Of a DNA stretch of 64,000 nucleotides, positions 19,503 through 27,309 are shown one piece after another. A program made the position numbers and the translations under genes. The notes below the pieces were generated by a model. That model had not been told where the DNA came from. It was given only the letters and a program-made list of their open reading frames with translations, and ran no database searches. The stretch comes from Halomonas almeriensis. Its GTDB lineage: Bacteria > Pseudomonadota > Gammaproteobacteria > Pseudomonadales > Halomonadaceae. Location of the stretch: positions 601,743 through 665,742 of the forward strand of contig NZ_JAUFPO010000009.1 in the NCBI RefSeq assembly GCF_030409235.1, read 5' to 3'. How positions within the stretch are numbered: position 1 is the first letter of the stretch; every line of letters begins with the position of its first letter.

Positions 19503-20693
19503 TTAGTTATTTTTTGTTTTAGTGTCCGGAACGGGGCACCCTGTGCCCGCTTGAGGTGCGGAATCCAGCGGCAGCAAACGAAAAAGGCTACCGGTGGGAC
19601 TGTCGTTCAGCAAGTACAGGGCGCCGTCGTGACCCTGTCGCACATCGCGAATGCGACCGATGTCGCCGTCCAGAATGACCTCTCGGGCCACGCCGTCGGT
19701 CGCGCCCCGGCTCAGGCGCACCAGCTTCTGACTGCTCAGGCCGCCGGCCACAAAGTCGCCGTGCCAGGCGTCAAAGCGTTCCGACGTGACCTGGGCCAGA
19801 CCCGAGGGAGCAAAGCGTCCTTCGAACACGTATCGCGGCTCTCGCATGCCCGGTGCGCTGTCCAGGCCGATGGGCTCATTGGTGGCGTAGTCGCGCCCCA
19901 GGCTGACGACCGGCCAGCCATAGTTGGCGCCGGCCACCAGGTGGTTGAACTCGTCGCCGGTACGCGGCCCGTGTTCCGTTGACCAGGCCGAGCCATCCTC
20001 GGCGACTACCAGCCCCTGGGGGTTGCGGTTCCCCAGGGTATAGATCGCATCCGCCCGGCGCGGGTCATCAATGAAGGGGTTATCGCCGGGCGGCTGACCG
20101 AGCGGGTCGAGACGCAGGATGCTGCCGGCATGGTCGCGGCCATCCTGGGCACGGTCCGGCTCCAGGCCACGATCGCCAATGCTCATCAACAGGGTTTCAT
20201 CCTCTCGCCAGGCCAGTCGCGAGCCATAGTGGCGGCCCGGCGGAGAAAAGCGGTTCTGGGTGAAGAGGTGTTGCAGGCCCGTCAGTCGTTGGTCCTCCAG
20301 CCTGGCGCGACTCAAGCTGGTGGCACTGCCGCCTTCGCCTGCCCGGCTCCAGGTGAAGTACACCCAATCAGCCTGGCCATTGTCGTCGCTGGCAAAGCGG
20401 GGGTGCAGGGACACATCCAGCAACCCGCCCTGGCCGCGGGCCGAGACCTCGGGCACTCCGCTCAGCCGGGTCGCGTCGCCACCGGCCGTCACCAGCTTCA
20501 GCTGGCCCGATCGTTCGCTGATCAGGAAGCGACCATCGGGCAGTTGCGCCAGGCTCCAGGGATGTTCGAACCCCGTCGCGATCGGCTCGAGGCAGAGTGT
20601 GAGCTGTCGGGTTTCGATAACGCTGGCAGCCTCTGCGCCGAAGCTTGCACACCACAACAGACTGGCCAGCAGGGGGGAACGAAAGGCAGGCAT
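19503..20693 (-). CDS. Periplasmic PQQ-dependent sugar dehydrogenase (YliI/Asd-like beta-propeller)
   Basis: Six-bladed beta-propeller of the soluble glucose dehydrogenase family, oxidising aldose sugars with PQQ in the periplasm. 396 residues with a signal peptide (LLASLLWCASFGAEA), then ATGFEHPWSLAQLPDGRFLISER, GQGGLLDVSLHPRF, GSRLAWREDETLLMSIGDR, LGNRNPQGLVV and STEHGPRTGDEFNHLVAGANYGWP, all conserved in this family and including the predicted catalytic His and Ca/PQQ-contact residues. GGAGG 5 bases before the ATG at 20,693 fixes the start; the frame runs open far upstream into the AEC remnant. No PQQ biosynthesis genes are in the window. Confidence 0.9.
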   Translation of the reverse strand: MPAFRSPLLASLLWCASFGAEAASVIETRQLTLCLEPIATGFEHPWSLAQLPDGRFLISERSGQLKLVTAGGDATRLSGVPEVSARGQGGLLDVSLHPRFASDDNGQADWVYFTWSRAGEGGSATSLSRARLEDQRLTGLQHLFTQNRFSPPGRHYGSRLAWREDETLLMSIGDRGLEPDRAQDGRDHAGSILRLDPLGQPPGDNPFIDDPRRADAIYTLGNRNPQGLVVAEDGSAWSTEHGPRTGDEFNHLVAGANYGWPVVSLGRDYATNEPIGLDSAPGMREPRYVFEGRFAPSGLAQVTSERFDAWHGDFVAGGLSSQKLVRLSRGATDGVAREVILDGDIGRIRDVRQGHDGALYLLNDSPTGSLFRLLPLDSAPQAGTGCPVPDTKTKNN

Positions 20694-20767
20694 GAGGCCT
20701 CCGGATGAACTGAGTGTGGCGTTCAGTATAGGGGCCTGAAACCTTGGTCGCGCACCAGGCTCGCGAC

Positions 20768-21313
20768 CTAGATCAGAATGGCCAGCAGTATCGGCAGATA
20801 GATCAATGACAGCAGGGTCGAGCAGAACACCAGGCTGGCCACGTACTCGGGCTCGCGCTTGGCGCGCTGGGCAAACAGGTAATTGAAGACCGCCACCGGC
20901 ATGCTCATCTGCAGCACCAGCATGCTCAGCGCCATGGGCGGCAGGTCCAGCAGGCTGCCGATGCCCCAGGCGGCCAGCACCGTCAGCGGAATGCGCAACA
21001 GGCTGAAGCCGATCCCCGAGCGCAGGCTGCGCACCTGAATGCTGGCCAGAGAGATCCCCAGAGTGATCAGCATCAGAGGTACGGTGAAACCGGAAATCAG
21101 CTCGACGCTGTTGGCCAGCCACAGCGGCAGCTCGGTATCGGTAAGCAGCAGCAGTGTCAGGGCAATGAGGATGGCGTAGACCGTGGGTGTTCTGGCCAGA
21201 GAGGCCAGCGGATTGCCGCGGCTGCCCAGCATCGAGCCGAGACTGAACTGGAACAGCGAGACCGTGACCATGACGGTAATTGCTGGGGCACTGGTCGGCG
21301 AGGCGTCCGCCAA
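20768..21313 (-). pseudogene. Auxin efflux carrier (AEC) family transporter, 5'-truncated
   Basis: The readable frame gives only about 181 residues, corresponding to the C-terminal half of a normal 300-320-residue AEC carrier (FTVPLMLITLGISLASI, then LQMSMPVAVFNYLFA and SLVFCSTLLSLIYLPILL). The five N-terminal helices are missing. The only start in frame near the break is a TTG at 21,313 without a convincing ribosome site, and upstream sequence is AT-rich promoter DNA of the divergent TonB receptor. I interpret it as a decayed gene cut at the junction with the receptor locus; expression as a half-size membrane protein is unlikely but possible. Confidence 0.7.
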
Positions 21314-21409
21314 AGGCGACAGGACGGGATTAATGTGAAATAATACAAACGATAAAAATTCGTATTATTTTTCATAACCCCGAGTCAGGATCACCAGGAG
21401 ACAACCCGC
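21314..21409 (+). promoter_or_regulatory. AT-rich promoter region of the TonB receptor with imperfect palindrome
   Basis: The region is much more AT-rich than its surroundings. AATACAAA and TTCGTATT form an imperfect inverted repeat with a 9-base spacer around 21,344-21,368. It only loosely resembles a Fur box. CAGGAGACAACCCGC precedes the receptor ATG as ribosome site. Confidence 0.4.
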
Positions 21410-23371
21410 ATGCCCCATCCCTTCGCCCGCAACCTGCTCGTCACTGCCGTGTCGGCCTTCAGCGCCTCCGGCGCCATGGCTCAGGAGGCACAGGAGCAGC
21501 AACTCAATGACGTCGTCGTCACGGCCGCCGGCTACGAGCAGCAGACCAAGAGTGCACCGGCCTCGATCAGTGTGATCACTCGCGAGGACCTGGAAGGCCA
21601 TGCCTATCGTGATGTCACGGATGCCCTGCGCAAGGTTCCGGGCGTGACCATTACGGGGGGAGGATCTTCCAAGGACATCAGTATTCGCGGCATGGGCGCC
21701 AAGTACACCCTGATGCTGGTCGACGGCAAGCGCCAGGGTTCAAGGGAGACCCGCCCCAACAGCGATGGCCCGGGCATCGAGCAGGGCTGGATGCCGCCGC
21801 TTTCGGCCATCGATCGCATCGAGGTGATTCGTGGCCCCATGTCCTCACTTTATGGCTCCGATGCCCTGGGCGGGGTGATCAACGTCATCACCCGCAAGGT
21901 TCCTCAAGAATGGGGTGGTGAAGTTTCGACCAGCATGACGGTTCAGCAGGATTCGGATTCCGGTGATTCGCACAACAGTCGATTCCATGTCGCGGGGCCG
22001 CTGATTGAAGACCGCCTGGGCCTCCAGGTGCATGGCCAGTACGACCAGCGCGACGAGGACTCCATCATCGGGGGGTATGCCGATCAGCGTCTTGCCAGCG
22101 GCACCGCGAAACTGACCTGGACACCTGATGATATCAACGAGGTCGGCGTTGAAGCGGGTTACAGTCAACAGCGACGCATTACCAATCCGGGCGAGTCTGT
22201 TGCACTGGAGGGGCGCCGAGGGCCGAACGAGCGTTCCGAGCAGGAATACGACCGGCGTCACTTCATGCTGAGTCACGATGGCTACTTTGATTTTGGCAAC
22301 ACGACCAGCTACGTGCAGCAGGAAGAGATCGACAACCCATCGCGCGACATGAACTACCAGAGCACGGTGGCGGATGCCAAGGCGGTGATGCCGCTGGGCG
22401 ATCATATCCTCACTGTAGGGGGGCAGTACGAGCAGCAGCGTCTCAAGGACGGTGGCAACCAGTCCGATACCTCCGATCTGAGCAAGCTGGAACGCTACCG
22501 CTGGGCGCTGTACGCCGAGAACGAGTGGATGATGACCGAGGACCTCTCGCTGACCGGCGGTGTGCGACTCAACGAGGACGAGAAGTACGGCAGTCACTGG
22601 TCGCCGCGCCTCTACGCTGTCTGGGACCTGGACGCTAGCTGGACTTTGAAGGGCGGTGTTTCTTCTGGCTTCCGGGCGCCGGACCTGCGCGCTACCAACC
22701 CGAACTGGGTCCAGATAAGTCGCGGCGGCAATATTTATGGCAATCCCGATCTGGAACCGGAAACCTCGCTCAGTCAGGAACTGGGGCTACACTATGCCGG
22801 CGACCATGGCCTGACGGGCGGGGTGACCCTTTTCCACACCGACTTCGAGGACAAGATCAACCGCGTCGTCTGCCCGGCCTCGGTATGCACTCAAGGGCCC
22901 AACCAGTTCGGCTCTGACCCGACCTATCGGCTCAACGTCGACGAGGCGGTCACCCAGGGGGTGGAGTTCTCCCTGTCCACGCCCCTTGCCGACAATCTGG
23001 ACCTGAGTTCCAGCTACACCTACACCGACTCCGAGCAGAAGACCGGTGAATATGCCGGCGAACCGCTCAACCAGCTGCCCAAGCATCAGGTGACGGCCTC
23101 GCTGGACTGGCAGGCCACGCAACAGCTCAACCAGTGGACTCGCGTGACGTATCGCGGCGAGGAGAGCCAGCCCACGACCGGCCCCTCCCAGGGCAGCACG
23201 GTGGCGCCGTCCTACACCTTCGTCGACACCGGAATCGGTTACGACATGACGGAAAAGGCCACTCTCAATTTCGGTATCTACAACCTCTTCGACGAGTCGA
23301 TCACGGAAGAAGAGTACGGCTATGTGGAAGACGGTCGTCGTGTGTGGCTCGGCCTGAGCGTCGATTTCTAG
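21410..23371 (+). CDS. TonB-dependent siderophore receptor, CirA/FepA type
   Basis: Outer-membrane 22-strand barrel that imports ferric siderophores using TonB energy. 653 residues with a signal peptide ending GAMAQ, TonB box-like NDVVVTAAG at about residues 34-42, a plug domain with SISVITREDLEG, KDISIRGMGAKYTLMLVDGKR and IDRIEVIRGPMSSLYGSDALGG, and a terminal aromatic VDF. The plug is closest to catecholate receptors (CirA, FepA, PfeA). It is divergent from a truncated AEC gene and stands alone, with no adjacent biosynthesis or permease genes. Confidence 0.88.
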   Translation: MPHPFARNLLVTAVSAFSASGAMAQEAQEQQLNDVVVTAAGYEQQTKSAPASISVITREDLEGHAYRDVTDALRKVPGVTITGGGSSKDISIRGMGAKYTLMLVDGKRQGSRETRPNSDGPGIEQGWMPPLSAIDRIEVIRGPMSSLYGSDALGGVINVITRKVPQEWGGEVSTSMTVQQDSDSGDSHNSRFHVAGPLIEDRLGLQVHGQYDQRDEDSIIGGYADQRLASGTAKLTWTPDDINEVGVEAGYSQQRRITNPGESVALEGRRGPNERSEQEYDRRHFMLSHDGYFDFGNTTSYVQQEEIDNPSRDMNYQSTVADAKAVMPLGDHILTVGGQYEQQRLKDGGNQSDTSDLSKLERYRWALYAENEWMMTEDLSLTGGVRLNEDEKYGSHWSPRLYAVWDLDASWTLKGGVSSGFRAPDLRATNPNWVQISRGGNIYGNPDLEPETSLSQELGLHYAGDHGLTGGVTLFHTDFEDKINRVVCPASVCTQGPNQFGSDPTYRLNVDEAVTQGVEFSLSTPLADNLDLSSSYTYTDSEQKTGEYAGEPLNQLPKHQVTASLDWQATQQLNQWTRVTYRGEESQPTTGPSQGSTVAPSYTFVDTGIGYDMTEKATLNFGIYNLFDESITEEEYGYVEDGRRVWLGLSVDF

Positions 23372-23417
23372 GCACTTTCGCGACACTCGGCGAACGACGC
23401 CCCGGCAGGACGTAAAA

Positions 23418-23441
23418 GGCCCGGCGCATCATGGCCGGGCC
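23418..23441 (-). terminator. Hairpin terminator between convergent genes
   Basis: GGCCCGGC and GCCGGGCC form an 8-base-pair stem around 8 bases; on the minus strand it is followed by TTTTACG. It best serves the PRC-barrel-like gene ending at 23,480. Confidence 0.65.
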
Positions 23442-23479
23442 CGCAATGCCGTCAGTGTTCGGAAGCGAGTAGGGCAGGG

Positions 23480-24127
23480 TTACTGAGAGGCGTCTTCCAC
23501 GCTCTGCTGCGTGGACTCGGCGGCTTCTCCTGTGGCATCGGCCGCTTCTCCTGTGGCATCGGCGGCATCACCGGCGGCTTCCTGCGTCTGCTCGCCTAAG
23601 GACTCCAGGGCACCGCCGGCCTTGTCGAGCAGGCTGTTGGCGGTGGATTGGGTAGTTTCCCAGGCGCTGCTGGCACCCTGTTTGGTATCCTGCCAGGCCT
23701 GCTGGAGGTTCTGCCGGGCCTCGCTCCACCAGGTGTCGGTGTATTCCGGCTGCTTGCTGAGCGCCTCGGCCTCGAGGTTGAGGTGGACCCGGTATGCGAT
23801 GGTGTCCAGATTGTCGCCATTGCGTGTCTCGACGGTGAAGTCTTCCACGCCGATCACATACTGCTTCTCGCCCATGTCGAGCAGATTGCCGGTATCGACC
23901 ACCAGGGCATGGAGGCGCATCTCGTCATTCAGCAGCACGTCCTCGACCTCGCCGATGGACTGGTGGTCGTCCGACCTGGTGTAGACGTCGGCATCCAGCA
24001 GCTCGTCGATGGAGTAAAGCCCCTGCGGTGCCTCCATGGCGTTGGCTGAAAGCGCTGTTGTGAACACCAGGCCGGCGCCGAGCAGGGGGAAACGCGTAGA
24101 GTGTTGAATCTTCTTGGCTAATGTCAT
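23480..24127 (-). CDS. Exported PRC-barrel-like protein with Ala-rich repeat tail
   Basis: 215 residues: a signal peptide (FPLLGAGLVFTTALSANA), a PRC-barrel-like segment (GLYSIDELLDADVYTRSDDHQSIGEVEDVLLN, followed by ALVVDTGNLLDMGEKQYVIG), then an amphipathic helical tail with WWSEARQNLQQAWQDTK and a repeated AADATGE/AADATGE/AAESTQQ end. The tail repeat corresponds to a 21-base direct repeat near 23,520-23,562. PRC-barrel proteins of this kind are common in halomonads; the role is unknown, possibly envelope stress or osmotic adaptation. The ATG at 24,127 follows GGAGAGACC; the frame is open upstream to 24,172. Confidence 0.75.
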   Translation of the reverse strand: MTLAKKIQHSTRFPLLGAGLVFTTALSANAMEAPQGLYSIDELLDADVYTRSDDHQSIGEVEDVLLNDEMRLHALVVDTGNLLDMGEKQYVIGVEDFTVETRNGDNLDTIAYRVHLNLEAEALSKQPEYTDTWWSEARQNLQQAWQDTKQGASSAWETTQSTANSLLDKAGGALESLGEQTQEAAGDAADATGEAADATGEAAESTQQSVEDASQ

Positions 24128-24150
24128 GCAGGTCTCTCCGTGATTCTTGG

Positions 24151-24165
24151 TATCATGGGATGATA
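24151..24165. promoter_or_regulatory. Palindrome TATCAT-GGG-ATGATA, candidate operator
   Basis: A perfect 6-base inverted repeat with a 3-base centre lies between the divergent PRC-barrel gene and the metal transporter operon, 24 bases upstream of the PRC start and about 155 before troA. It could be a metalloregulator or response-regulator site; no specific match to a Zur, MntR or Fur consensus is claimed. Confidence 0.4.
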
Positions 24166-24319
24166 TCGGCAACCATTATGGCTGCGCCGGGCCGCACAAG
24201 TTCCCGAAGGTTTCATCAGTCGGGCCAATGCCCCTGATCGACCCAGGCCTTTTTTACGCGCCAGGCATGCCAATGCTATATCTGCACGCTTCAGCGCAGC
24301 GTGACGTTCGGAGGAAATC

Positions 24320-25306
24320 ATGACAGCTCGACGCTTGGCAGGGGTGGCCCTGTTGGTCACCACATGCCTGACGGCGCCCGCCATGGCCCAGACGCCCGAG
24401 GCGAAGCCGATCAACGCCGTGTCCACCACCGGCATGGTCGGGGATGTGGTACAGCAGGTGGGAGGCGAGTGCCTCGCCGGGAGCAACCTGATGGGCCCCG
24501 GGGTCGACCCGCACCTCTATCAGGCCAGTGCACGGGATGTCTCGACCCTGCAGCAGGCCGAGATCATCTTCTATTCCGGGTATTCCCTGGAAGGGCAACT
24601 GGGCGATGTGCTGGAGCGCCTAGGCGAGACCCGACCGACCATTGGCGTGGCGCCTGCCTCGACCGATGCCGACGAGCTGATCTCCACCCAGGATGAATAC
24701 GGCCTCGACCCGCATCTGTGGATGGACGCCTCGCTGTGGTCACGGATCGTGCCGACCGTGGCGGACGCCCTGAGCGAGGTGCGGCCGGCCTGCGAGTCGC
24801 GCTTTCGGGACAATGCCGAGGCCTATGTCGTTGAGCTCGAGGCCCTGCATCAGTGGGTGGAGGAGAGCATCGCCTCCATTCCCGACGCCCAGCGTATCCT
24901 GGTGACCGCCCATGATGCCTTCAATTATTATGGCCGCGCCTATGGCATCGAGGTGGCTGGCATCCAGGGGCTCAGCACCTCGACCGAGACCGGCGTGGCG
25001 GATATCCGCAGGATGGCCGAGCTGGTCGTCGAGCGCGGGGTGCCGGCGGTCTTCGTCGAGAGTACCATCAGCCCGCGCACCGTACAGGCGGTGATCGAGG
25101 CCGCCCGTCAGCAAGGGCAGGACGTCTCCATCGGCAGTCAGCTCTACTCGGATGCCATGGGCGAGGCGGGCACCCTGGATGGCACCTATATCGGCATGCT
25201 ATATCGTAATACCCGCCACATTGTCGAGGCACTTGACGGCGAGGTGGCGGCACTGCCCGACGCCCTGCAGGACTGGGCGCGCCGCTGGGACATCCCGGCA
25301 TCCTGA
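24320..25306 (+). CDS. troA: Zn/Mn ABC transporter substrate-binding protein, TroA-like
   Basis: Periplasmic cluster A-I receptor delivering Zn(II) or Mn(II) to the membrane transporter. 328 residues with a signal peptide ending APAMAQ. Predicted ligands are H65 (GVDPHLY), H132 (LDPHLWMD), H198 (TAHDAF) and D278 (LYSDAMG); their spacing follows the His/His/His/Asp set of Treponema TroA. The segment GRAYGIEVAGIQGLSTSTE is also typical. GGAGGAAA precedes the ATG. First gene of a four-gene operon with an ATPase and two permeases. Zn versus Mn specificity cannot be told from sequence. Confidence 0.9.
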   Translation: MTARRLAGVALLVTTCLTAPAMAQTPEAKPINAVSTTGMVGDVVQQVGGECLAGSNLMGPGVDPHLYQASARDVSTLQQAEIIFYSGYSLEGQLGDVLERLGETRPTIGVAPASTDADELISTQDEYGLDPHLWMDASLWSRIVPTVADALSEVRPACESRFRDNAEAYVVELEALHQWVEESIASIPDAQRILVTAHDAFNYYGRAYGIEVAGIQGLSTSTETGVADIRRMAELVVERGVPAVFVESTISPRTVQAVIEAARQQGQDVSIGSQLYSDAMGEAGTLDGTYIGMLYRNTRHIVEALDGEVAALPDALQDWARRWDIPAS

Positions 25307-25369
25307 CCATATTGGCAGGCCCTTGGCCTGGCGACCCGCCACCGATCTACGGGAGAGCTTGCTGCGACC

Positions 25370-26164
25370 ATGATCACGCCGCTCCATGAACCGGACCTCG
25401 CCCTGCATGTCGAGGACCTGACCGTCAGCTACCACAGCAAGCCGGTGTTGTGGGACATCGATTTCGACGTGCCGCCCGGCGTGATGGCGGCGATCGTCGG
25501 TCCCAACGGCGCCGGCAAGAGCACCCTGATCAAGAGCGTGCTGGGCCTGGTGCCGAGCGTCGCCGGTCATGTCACGCTGTTCGGGCGACCCTACCGCCTG
25601 CACCGTCGCCGGGTCGGCTATGTGCCGCAGCGCTCCAGCGTCGACTGGGACTTCCCGACCACGGCGCTCGACGTTGTGACCATGGGCCTCTATGGCCGGC
25701 TCGGCTGGCTCCGCCGGCCGGGGCGCGGCGAGCGGCGCGAGGCCATGCAGGCTCTGGAAATGGTCGGCATGCAGGCCTTTGCCGAGCGTCAGATCAGCCA
25801 GCTCTCCGGCGGGCAGCAGCAGCGCGTCTTTCTGGCCCGGGCGCTGGTGCAGAAGGCCGATGTCTACTTCCTCGATGAACCCATGGCCGGGGTCGATGCC
25901 ACCACCGAACGTGCCATCGTGGATATCCTGCGGCGCCTGCGGGATGACGGCAAGACGGTGATCGTCGTTCACCATGACCTGCAGACGGTACGCAGCTACT
26001 TCGACTGGCTGATGATCCTCAATGTGCGCGTCATCGCTCAGGGCCGGGTGGAAGATGTGTATACCGCCGACAACCTGCGCAGCGCCTACGGCGGCCAGAT
26101 AGCTCTGCTCGATCAGGCCTCGCTGGTGGCGCCTGACGGTCATGACGAGACGGCGGAGAGCTGA
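25370..26164 (+). CDS. troB: Zn/Mn ABC transporter ATPase, TroB/MntB-like
   Basis: Cytoplasmic ATPase of the importer. 264 residues with Walker A GPNGAGKST, the family segment VGYVPQRSSVDWDFPTTALDV, signature LSGGQQQRVFLARAL, Walker B VYFLDEPMAGVD and H-loop VVHHDL. The VPQRSSVDWDFP stretch is characteristic of manganese/zinc chelate ATPases. The stop codon overlaps the start of the next gene (TGATG), indicating tight coupling. Confidence 0.93.
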   Translation: MITPLHEPDLALHVEDLTVSYHSKPVLWDIDFDVPPGVMAAIVGPNGAGKSTLIKSVLGLVPSVAGHVTLFGRPYRLHRRRVGYVPQRSSVDWDFPTTALDVVTMGLYGRLGWLRRPGRGERREAMQALEMVGMQAFAERQISQLSGGQQQRVFLARALVQKADVYFLDEPMAGVDATTERAIVDILRRLRDDGKTVIVVHHDLQTVRSYFDWLMILNVRVIAQGRVEDVYTADNLRSAYGGQIALLDQASLVAPDGHDETAES

Positions 26165-27309
26165 TGTCGCCACTCGAGTTGATTCGCGATCACACCATCC
26201 AGAATGTCGTCATCGGCGCTGCCCTGCTGGGGCTGATCAGCGGCGTGCTGGGCAGCTTTGCGGTACTGCGCAAGCAGAGCCTGCTCGGCGATACCATGTC
26301 GCATGCCGCCCTGCCCGGGGTGTGCATCGGCTTCTTGCTCGCCGGTGCACGGGAGATGGGCTTTCTCCTGCTAGGGGCGCTGGCCACGGGCGCCCTGGCC
26401 GCGCTGGTTATGTTGATGCTGACCCGCAACAGTCGCCTCAAGACCGATGCCGCCCTGGGCATTGCCCTGAGTACCTTCTTCGCCCTGGGCGTGGTGCTGC
26501 TGACGTACATCCAGAACCAGAACAACGCCGCCCAGGGCGGGCTGGACGCCTTCCTCTTCGGGCAGGCGGCGGCAACACTGCGCGGCGACCTGTGGATCAT
26601 GGGTGGCGTCACCCTGGTGGCGCTGGCGCTGGTCACGGCATTCTGGAAGGAATTCAAGCTGGTTTCCTTCGACCCGCAGTTTGCTGCCTCGCTCGGCATG
26701 CCGGTGATGTGGCTCGAAGTCCTGCTCACGGTGATGATTGCCCTGGCGGTGGTGGTCGGGCTGCAGATGGTCGGCGTGGTGCTTATGGCGGCCATGATCA
26801 TCGCCCCGGCGGTGGCGGCACGCCAGTGGAGCCACCGGCTGGAAAGCATGGTGCTGCTGGCCGCCGTCATCGGTGTCGCCGGAGGCTTGTTCGGTGCCCT
26901 GTTGAGCGCGCTCTCGCGGGGCCTGGCCACGGGGCCGCTGATTATCCTGAGTGTCTCCAGCGTGGTGCTGGTCTCGCTGCTGTTGGCGCCCGGACGCGGC
27001 TTCGTCTGGGAGGGCATTCGCCTCTGGCAGGGGCGTCGTCGGCTGCGCCACCAACAGGTGCTGACCACCCTGTACCGCCTGGCCCTGCATCATGACGACC
27101 CGGCCTATCGTTCCGAGCAGGGCATGCTCGATACCTATCACGGCCATCACACGCGCAAGGCGTTGCGTCAGTTGCTGCAACGCGGTCTGGTCGAATGGCG
27201 TTCGGCCCCGCCGGAGGAGCCGCGCGGTGCCAAGCACTGGGTGTTGACCCCGCGCGGGCGGGACGAGGCCGAGCGCATCCTCGACTCGCTGGGCAGGGGG
27301 GATGACTGA
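26164..27309 (+). CDS. troC: Metal ABC transporter permease with C-terminal winged-helix domain
   Basis: 381 residues. The first about 280 form an ABC-3 family permease with 8-9 transmembrane segments (VLGSFAVLRKQSLLGDTMSHAALPG is the typical N-terminal loop; HAALPG-type motif present). After the last helix (IILSVSSVVLVSLLLAPGRG) comes a cytoplasmic tail of about 95 residues: RLRHQQVLTTLYRLALHH, TRKALRQLLQRGLVEWRS and HWVLTPRGRDEAERIL. This reads as a winged helix-turn-helix similar to DtxR/MntR N-terminal domains. Chlamydia YtgCR is a known permease-repressor fusion. Here the paralogous next gene has a comparable tail. It may sense metal or simply be a structural domain. Confidence 0.88.
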   Translation: MSPLELIRDHTIQNVVIGAALLGLISGVLGSFAVLRKQSLLGDTMSHAALPGVCIGFLLAGAREMGFLLLGALATGALAALVMLMLTRNSRLKTDAALGIALSTFFALGVVLLTYIQNQNNAAQGGLDAFLFGQAAATLRGDLWIMGGVTLVALALVTAFWKEFKLVSFDPQFAASLGMPVMWLEVLLTVMIALAVVVGLQMVGVVLMAAMIIAPAVAARQWSHRLESMVLLAAVIGVAGGLFGALLSALSRGLATGPLIILSVSSVVLVSLLLAPGRGFVWEGIRLWQGRRRLRHQQVLTTLYRLALHHDDPAYRSEQGMLDTYHGHHTRKALRQLLQRGLVEWRSAPPEEPRGAKHWVLTPRGRDEAERILDSLGRGDD

